From contig CM035407.1 in the NCBI GenBank assembly GCA_020310875.1, forward strand, positions 219,204,753 through 219,268,752: a stretch of DNA of 64,000 nucleotides, given 5' to 3'. Both the position numbers and the translations under genes were made by a program. This stretch comes from Ceratopteris richardii (taxonomy: Eukaryota > Streptophyta > Polypodiopsida > Polypodiales > Pteridaceae). Position 1 is the stretch's first letter. Every line of letters begins with the position of its first letter. Below are positions 57,191-64,000 of the stretch, piece after piece. Under the pieces are notes generated by a model. It saw only the letters and a list, made by a program, of their open reading frames with translations. It had not been told where the DNA came from and ran no database searches.

Positions 57191-58589
57191 TACTCTAAGA
57201 TCTTACTCTTGGAATTTCAGAGAATTCTGTGCTCGAAAACTTGTAACTTTCAAATGTCATTCATATAGTTAAAATCACTTTGATTTCTTCACACAAAGAG
57301 AATTAATTCAAATACTTCTACACAGACATGTGTTTGCAATTAGATAAGAAGTGTAAAAAATGCCTTGGCCTCATTCTACTCATAGCCATCGATAAATCTG
57401 TATCTATGAATGTTCTCTCACTACAATCACTCTCATAAAAAGTCCCTGACTGCCTCTCTTCTATCTAAGGAATTACAATAGTGTTGTACTACATTTCTAT
57501 GCCTCAAAATATGGTCCTATTTCTCAAACGCATAATTGTGAAAGTTCTAGAGAATTTTTCTTTCCTAATTTCATCATTATATTACATGTGGGAATTCATC
57601 CCTTCACCATTAGGGGAAAAAGTGAGCCTTGCATGGCTAATGAAGTGGATTAGGAGGTTAGACAAAATCACTAGTGGTATTGTTAGTGACAATTAAAAAT
57701 TTAAAAGAATTGTCAGGAGAGGAAATCTGTGTGCATTTCAAGCCTTTGGATCTCTTGATTGTATGGCCATTATAAAAATGAAAAACATGGGAACTAAAAG
57801 ATAAAATAGTTGAGATTAGAACCAAATGCACTGTCAGTAAAAGACAATTTAGGCTCACACACTATCACTAAAAGGAAAAAGCTCCAAAATTCATGCAAGG
57901 AGAGAGAAACAAATTTGGGACACGCGTAGAGTTCTATCTGTTGGATGTGCTAGAGAATTGATGGTCTTGATTGACTAGGTAGTGATCCATGTAAAGATCA
58001 AATCTCATCCATTAATTTCTTTTAAGATCAATTGGCCCAAATTTAAGGTGCCTTTTCTTCTTTGGGGAACAACCACATCAATTAGATGTAATCAACATCT
58101 AAGGGCTATAATACAAAGTGACCCATTTCTTAAGAAATAATCCCACCCATTGGATCTTCATGCGCATCCAAGGGTTGAGTTTGAGTCCCATCTCTTTCAA
58201 AAACTACTTTAAGGAGAAACCCATGAATTTAGCATGGTTTTGTGGTTTTGACTAGCCCAAAGCAAGGGAAGCTTGTACCTAGCCTAGTTGACTAAGATAC
58301 TAGATTGTGTCCACCACCCTCTTCCGATTGTTCCATCACTAATCACTCTAATCCAAAAGACCCATGCAGGGCTCATTTTCTCACTAATGCATAGGCATGA
58401 TTTCTAATTGTCCAAGTTCCATAGTTCTTTTGTCCTTCCTCTTTGCACTTATGTATTCATGTATTTATGCTTAATTATTGAGTGAAGCCCCAATAATTTG
58501 TACTTCCTAAATACTATGAGCATGTTGTCTCTATGCCAGATTCGAAAGAACAAGACTGGCTATTTGTTTGACAAGTCTCTCCATGTAGC
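57191..58589. other. Unassigned AT-rich stretch
   Basis: About 1.4 kb with no recognisable gene, RNA, LTR pair or LINE signature. Short open frames of 60-70 codons have no family features. It may be host intergenic DNA or an element too decayed to read. Confidence 0.4.
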
Positions 58590-58742
58590 AAAACAAATTT
58601 TGAGGACATAGATGTAGAGGATATTCCATGCTTAGTGGACTTTGAGGTGCACTCGGTGGTCGAGGAGGAAGAGGTCATTGTCCGAGATGAAGAGGAACTG
58701 GAAGAAGATGAGGTACCCAGGGAAGTAATAGATACTATGTTG
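58590..58742 (+). pseudogene. Acidic coding-like stretch next to Copia E
   Basis: The plus-strand frame reads DIDVEDIPCLVDFEVHSVVE, then EEEEVIVRDEEELEEDEVPR and EVIDTML, up to the end of the Copia E LTR. The strong Glu/Asp bias and regular codons look like real coding sequence rather than chance. I do not recognise the family; a Gypsy linker or the tail of some other gene are both possible. If genuine, Copia E was inserted into or beside it. Confidence 0.35.
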
Positions 58743-59819
58743 TGAAAGAACTTGGAGAAGCTTGTAGAAGGTAGAAAAGTGCGTTTCGAAGCGACAAAGT
58801 TTGGTCAAGCCAACCGGCACAAGACCAGCCCTTGCGCTTATGGAGACTCAAATAGACCTTATAGGCATGCGATAAGTGCAAAGAAATACACTATGTACTT
58901 TGGAGCATCAAGGAGAATGAGTCGATACAAAACAGATAGGTTCGCAAGTTGACTAGCTCAAAAAACTTACTATCTATGGAAGAGACAATGAACCTCAAAT
59001 GCCCATAGCGACCAGCATGATTACAATTACAAACAATCCTTTTATGGGAGTGATAAACATAGATTTGAGTGTATGGAATGCACAAAAGTATAAGGAATAA
59101 GCAAAATATGCTATAGGAGTGAATGCGACATTCACCAGTAGTACTTCCTATTTTTCAGGAATACCTAGAGATTGACCCCAAGACAGAAAAACTCAGATTT
59201 CTCCCAATCTACTGAACCAAATACTTTGAAACGTAATAGGCATAAACTCGAAACTTCTACCTTTCAAATGAGTTATCTTGCACCCAATTTGGATCTCTAG
59301 AGAGAGAGCAGTAACCTCTACAAGATTACTATTGGCGAAGAAGATGATGCAGAGAATTGAAGGAGCAAGACAATGATGGTCACCTGTATGTATATTGCTT
59401 CCATGTAATGTACAAGTGATTTCAAGTCCTTATATAGCCTGTAGGAGTGTTCCAAGACTTTTACAAGTTGAATTTGAGTTCAAATGAAGGTGGGAATGGT
59501 TGTTGGAGGGAATCAATTCACTTTCCTACAATCTAGGAAAAGTGAAGATCTAGTTTGATCTACTTTTAGGTGATTGATTACTTGATTGAACGCAACTTCA
59601 ACCACCACAAATTTGTGGGATTTGGGCTCTATCTTTCTACCTTTACATGTATAAAGCTCAAAGCTTTTACAACGGTAAATGAACCATCAAAAGTCTCTAA
59701 AAAAAATTTAATAAATGAGCATATGAAAAAGAACTCTCCAACGGATATTCTTTCGACGTGATAGCCTTTGATGTAGATCAAATCCACCTCAAGCATAGTG
59801 TAAGCTTGATGTTCCAACA
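58743..59819 (-). repeat. 3' LTR of Copia E
   Basis: This LTR of about 1077 bp begins, on the minus strand, TGTTGGAACATCAAGC and ends CAAGTTCTTTCA. It is related to the B LTRs over its length (GTGGAT, TCTACATCAAA near the start; CAAGCTTCTCCA near the end). CTATATAAGG on the minus strand near 59430-59439 is a TATA-like site. A purine tract GAGGGGGAGC lies at 59820-59829. Confidence 0.85.
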
Positions 59820-59851
59820 GCTCCCCCTCAAGCTAAAGTATGTTTGAGTCT

Positions 59852-60505
59852 TCATTCTCTGATAGGTTGAATACCTGCCATAGCTTTGAATCTACAAAGC
59901 TTTACTCCATCAAGTGCCTTCGTCATCATATCTGCTACTTGCTTTTCCGTAGGAACAAAAGAAATGTCGATCTCCTTTGCCATGAGCTTCTCCCTGATGA
60001 AGTGGTAATGGAATTTTATGTGCTTGGTTCTCGCATGGAAAATAGGATTTGTTGCTAGATGCCTGGAACTTACATTATCTCCAAATATGTGAGGCTTGGA
60101 ACTCACAAGTCCCAAATATGTATATAATGCTTTTAACCATATTGCCTCTTGAGTTGCTATGGTCAAGCCTCTATACTTTGCTTCAGTTGAAGATAAAGCA
60201 ATTGTTGGTTGCTTCTTGGAACTCCATGACACTAGCTTTGAACCTGCAAATGCTAAGTAACCAGATGTACTTTTTCTATCATCCTTAGCTCCTGCCCAAT
60301 CTGCATCTAAGTAGATTTTGATATCCAAATCTGAAGAGTAAGGATAGAATATACCTTCATTGATTGTACCTTTGAGATACTTAAGTACTCTCTTAGCCAC
60401 ATCCATGTGTGGTCTTCTTGGTGAGTGCATGAACTGACTAAGCACTCCCATACTATATGAGATGTATGCCCTTGTATGAGTAGCATATATCAAGCTACCT
60501 ACCAA
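59852..60505 (-). pseudogene. Copia E RNase H
   Basis: The family RNase H is at full length: RRPHMDVAKRVLKYLKGTIN, IYLDADWAGAKDDRKSTSGY, SSKKQPTIALSSTEAKYRGL, then HARTKHIKFHYHFIREKLMA and the C-terminal VPTEKQVADMMTKALDGVK. It would degrade RNA in the RNA/DNA hybrid in the particle. It is open throughout in the visible frame. Confidence 0.85.
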
Positions 60506-60518
60506 GCTTTGATACTCT

Positions 60519-61518
60519 TTAATGTATTATTTTCTCACTTTCATAAACACTTAGTTTATGATTCAACTCCAAAGGTGTACCTGCAGGTTTAGTGTTCTCC
60601 ATTTTGAACTTGAGAAGAAGATTCTGAATGTATCTTTTTTGAGTCAAATACATTCCTTCATCTGTATATATCACCTGCATACCTAGGAAATGTGTGAGCT
60701 CACCTAGGTCACTGATTTTGAACTCCTCTTGCATGTGTCTCTTGATCCTTTGAATGCCATTTAGATCATCACCTGTCACAATAATATCATCTACATATAC
60801 ACATAGATAGATAACCTCATTGTGATCCCTTTTGATGAATAGAGAAGGATCTGAGCTGCTGGCTTTGAACCCTTGATCTTGAAGATATGTAACCAACCTG
60901 TAATTCCAAGCTCTAGGAGCTTGTTTCAATCCATACAATGCTTTCTTAAGTCTCCAAACATAAGATGGATGGTTAGGGTTTTTAAAACCTGGTGGTTGTG
61001 ACATGTAAACCTCTTCACTTATCCAATCATTTAAGAATGCATTTTTCACATCAAGTTGGAGGAGTCTCCAATTCCTTTGCCACAGCTACACTTATCAATG
61101 TCCTGATTGTAGTCATCTTTGCAACTGGTGAGAATGTTTCCTCATAGTCTATACCATGAGTTTGTGAGCATCCTTTGGCAACTAATATTGTCTTGTACCT
61201 GCAAACTGATCCATCTGTATTTCTTTTAACTTTATATACCCATCTACAACCAATTACCTTTTGATTAGGTGACATTAGAACTAAATCCCAAGTGTCCATC
61301 TCCTTCAATGCATCTATCTCTACGTTCATGGCCTTTTCCCAATTAGGGTTTCCCTTTGCCTCTTCATAGGTTGAGGGTTCCTCTGAAATAGAGTTTTTTG
61401 CCAGGTATATTGAATGCTTCGTAACAAATGTGGAATCATATCCATACCTTTCTGATTGTTTCTTCTCTCTTGCTGATCTTCTAGGTGCTTGTTTGGAGCA
61501 TTCTCCAACCTCTTGCAT
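60519..61518 (-). pseudogene. Copia E reverse transcriptase
   Basis: RT blocks occur in order: [60 protein letters not shown], the active-site [15 protein letters not shown] at about 60800, and [20 protein letters not shown]. The preceding linker (SKQAPRRSAREKKQSERYGY) joins integrase to RT. Nearly all landmarks are present and the wording is close to typical plant Copia. About one or two breaks. Confidence 0.85.
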
Positions 61519-61605
61519 CTTTGCTTTGCCTCTTGACTTCCATAGCTTGTAATCCCTTTCTCTTTTATCTTGGTCATTCTCTGTATCGCTTCTTGGATCC
61601 TGGAC

Positions 61606-63993
61606 CTATGTATCATGCTTGCATCTTACATGATGAGAGTCAGAATCAAGATCATATGGTAGTGTTACCTTTTGTTTGTCTTCATCATACCAAGACCTGT
61701 GTTCTTCAAACACAACATCTCTACTTGTAGTGAATTGCTTGGTTGAAGGATTGAAGAACCTGTAAGCCATCTGAGTTGAATCATATCCAATAAACACTAC
61801 CTTTCTTGCCCTTCCATCTAGCTTACCTCTTATTTGTGATGGTACATGAACATAAGCTAAACAACCAAAAACCTTGGAATGTCCAAGACTAGGTTTTCTT
61901 CCATGCCATGCTTCATAAGGAGTCATACCTTGAAGTGATTTGGATGGTAGTCGATTGACAAGGTACACAGCAGTTGAAATAGCTTCTGCCCATAGATAAT
62001 GTGGCAACTTCTTCTCTTCAAGCATTGTTCGGGCTGATCCAACCAATGTCTTATTTCTCCTCTCTGCAATTCCATTTAGTTGAGGAGAGTGCCTAGTAGT
62101 CACTTCCCTTTTGATACCTTTGTCCTGCAAGAACTCATCAAACTCTTTGGAGAAGTATTCTCTCCCTCCATAAGATCTGACCTTCTTTAGTGATCTACCT
62201 GTATGATTCTCCACATGTGCAAGATACTTCTTGAAGCAATCAAACACTTCATTCTTACTCTTGATAAATTTTAGGAAAGTCCATCTACTATGGTCATCAA
62301 TAAATGAGACATAATACCTTGATCCTGCCAATGAAGGTTCTTGACTTGGTCCCCATACATCTTTATGTACTAAGTCCAATACGTTGTTGTGGATGTAGCC
62401 TTTGTGGTTGAATGGTTGTCTTTGTGACTTCCCAATCTGACATGCATCACACCTGTTGATCATGTGTTGCTTTGATATGTTCGGCACTCCTAGAACACTT
62501 TGATCCCTGCATATATCCTTCAAGATTCTTTCATTCACATGAGAAAGTCTCTTATGCCACACTTCAAGCTCACTTAGGGTTTGAGACCCAAAGTTGAATA
62601 GAGCTATGTTCATGGTTTCTCCTACTTCAAAAGTAAAGAGCCTACCATGCTTCTCACCTCGGGCTATCTTCTTGAAGCCTTGACATGGATCTTCCACAAA
62701 AGCTCCATGTTGGGTGAACCTAACTTGCAAGCCTTTTTCAACTATTTGGCCTACACTTATTAGGTTTTTAGTGATAGTGGGTACATAGATAACATTACTT
62801 AGAATGTTTATCCTACCACTGGAAGCTTTGACATTACCAATCTTCTCCACATTGTGCTTTGTGCCATCCCCCGTTTGCACTTCATGCCCATGCTTTGGAC
62901 TTTCCAAATCAGATAGAAGAGCAATGTGGCCTGCAACATGATTCGAACATCCTGAATCTCTGCAAAAAAAATGATCATCTTCTTTACCTTCTTTGTGGCT
63001 TAGATTCATGAGAAGCAATGAGTCTTCATGTGGTTGATCTTCAAAATAATTGTTGTAGTCTCTTCTATTATAGCTTCTATCGTTATTGTTGAAGTTGTGT
63101 CCACCTCTTCCTCTATTGCCGCCATATCCACCTCTTCCACTTCCTTTCTGGGTCTTCCCATTGAACCAGCAATTCTGAGTGGTGTGGTTGGTCTTATCCC
63201 ATATGGCACAAGGTTGAAGATTCTGACCTTTGGCTTTGTCTTGCTTTGGTCCTTTCTTCTTCCTTTTCCACTTGCTCTTGCTTGCAAAGTTGGCTTGGGA
63301 AGTCTCTTCTTCATCTTCTTCCTTCTTCTTGCCTTTTTGCTTCTTATCCTTCTTATCTGCATATAGAGCACTAGTTGAATTACCATGATAGGAGTTACCT
63401 TCCTTTATGCTATTGTTGGCTTCTTGATTGAAGAGTTGTCCAAGAAAGATGTTGAAGTCTGGAGTTTGCACATCCATGATGAGATCATAAGCCATCGTGA
63501 AGGATTGCCATTGCTTATCACTTCGAATGCCGTTGAGAATTTGCCTCATGATGACCTCTTCTTCAATCAGCTCTCCAATGGATGCTAACTGATCCACAAC
63601 CTCCTTGACCTTGGTAACAAACTCTGTGATGGTTTGTTTAGGTGTCTTCTTCATTTGGTTGAACTCGTTCCAAAGATGATTCTTTCTTGCTTTGGTACTA
63701 GCAGAAAAGAAAGTCTCGAGGGCATCCCAAGTCTCTTGAGATGTCTTGCATCCTCTAATATGTAGTAATAGAAAGTCACAGATAGAGTTAAGTATGTACG
63801 ACCTTTTTTGAGCATCCCTTGCGCACCAAAGTGTGAGCTTATCTGTCTCCTCTTGTGTAGGTCCTCCTTTGGATCTTGGAATAGGCATAGTTTTATCACC
63901 TGCTACAATTCCATAAAGATTTCTACCTTTCAAATAGTCCTCCATCCTGATTTGCCAAGCCGCGTAGTTGTGTTTATCAATCTTCTCGATCAT
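61606..63993 (-). pseudogene. Copia E gag, protease and integrase
   Basis: About 795 codons are open in one frame. The gag UBN2 core is near 63700-63450 (KTPKQTITEFVTKVKEVVDQ, ELIEEEVIMRQILNGIRSDK). A Lys-rich stretch and the knuckle-like CAIWDKTNHTTQNC (about 63215) come next. Protease begins with RDSGCSNHVAGH at about 62955. GAG-pre-integrase follows (VWHKRLSHVNERILKDICRD, CDACQIGKSQRQPF). The integrase core is at about 62370-62050 (DVWGPSQEPSLAGSRYYVSF, IDDHSRWTFL, SYGGREYFSKEF, SPQLNGIAERRNKTL), then NRLPSKSL and FIGYDSTQMAYRF. The frame enters the window about eight codons after the expected start. Confidence 0.9.
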
Positions 63994-64000
63994 TGAGGGA

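Larger units (their letters stand above)
58743..64000 (-). mobile_element. Copia E, well-preserved Ty1/Copia of family B
   Basis: E is a minus-strand Copia, with its 3' LTR at 58743-59819 and coding region from 59852 to beyond 63993; its 5' LTR and primer site lie outside the window. Gag, protease, integrase, RT and RNase H are all present in order, at the usual Copia lengths. It looks close to whole, with about three breaks in the visible part. The gag start just outside the window likely matches B (MEDGFSSMIEKLDG). It is the best copy for understanding family B and probably one of the younger insertions. Confidence 0.9.

Overview
The window is a plant nuclear, intergenic-type region made almost entirely of retrotransposons nested inside one another. 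The evidence is Ty1/Copia and Ty3/Gypsy domains on both strands, primer-binding sites of the plant initiator-Met type (TGGTATCAGAGC), L1-type LINE 3' ends with the zinc-binding RT tail, and AT-rich, low-coding flanks. I see no host gene, tRNA, rRNA or CRISPR. The density and depth of nesting suggest a large-genome land plant; gymnosperm or fern is a guess that the sequence alone cannot settle.

Layout. Bases 1-1655 hold two LINE 3' ends meeting tail to tail. Bases 1656-3585 hold a rearranged Copia copy (A1). From 3586 to about 52540 the outermost element is a minus-strand Gypsy (G1), split by two large inserts. The left insert is a four-layer stack: Copia A2 (4881-24178) contains Copia B (about 9608-23767), which contains minus-strand Copia X (11521-21030), which contains Copia C (13115-18897). 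The right insert is Gypsy G2 (26076-52273). Its 5' LTR was hit by a large Gypsy, H (26214-42814), and its pol by minus-strand Copia D (45839-50203). The order is supported by 5-bp target repeats (exact for B, G2 and H, near-exact for A2 and C) and by domains that resume in order across each insert.

Bases 52540-58742 are old debris: two A-tailed LINE-like tails, a further LINE 3' end, a Copia gag plus LTR (J), and unassigned sequence. From 58743 to the right edge lies a well-preserved minus-strand Copia (E) of the same family as B, whose 5' end is outside the window.

The most unusual object is Gypsy H (16.6 kb, two 704-bp LTRs, exact target repeat). It has a leader with an array of CG-rich palindromes, an apparent in-frame duplication of the pre-integrase/H2C2 zinc module at a constant 126-residue offset, a second retropepsin-like motif set after the integrase, a run of WVPK-like motifs, and about 5 kb of further low-complexity and coiled-coil coding sequence before the 3' LTR. 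All the LTR elements are treated as fossils. H and E look youngest; G1, A1, A2, X and G2 look old.
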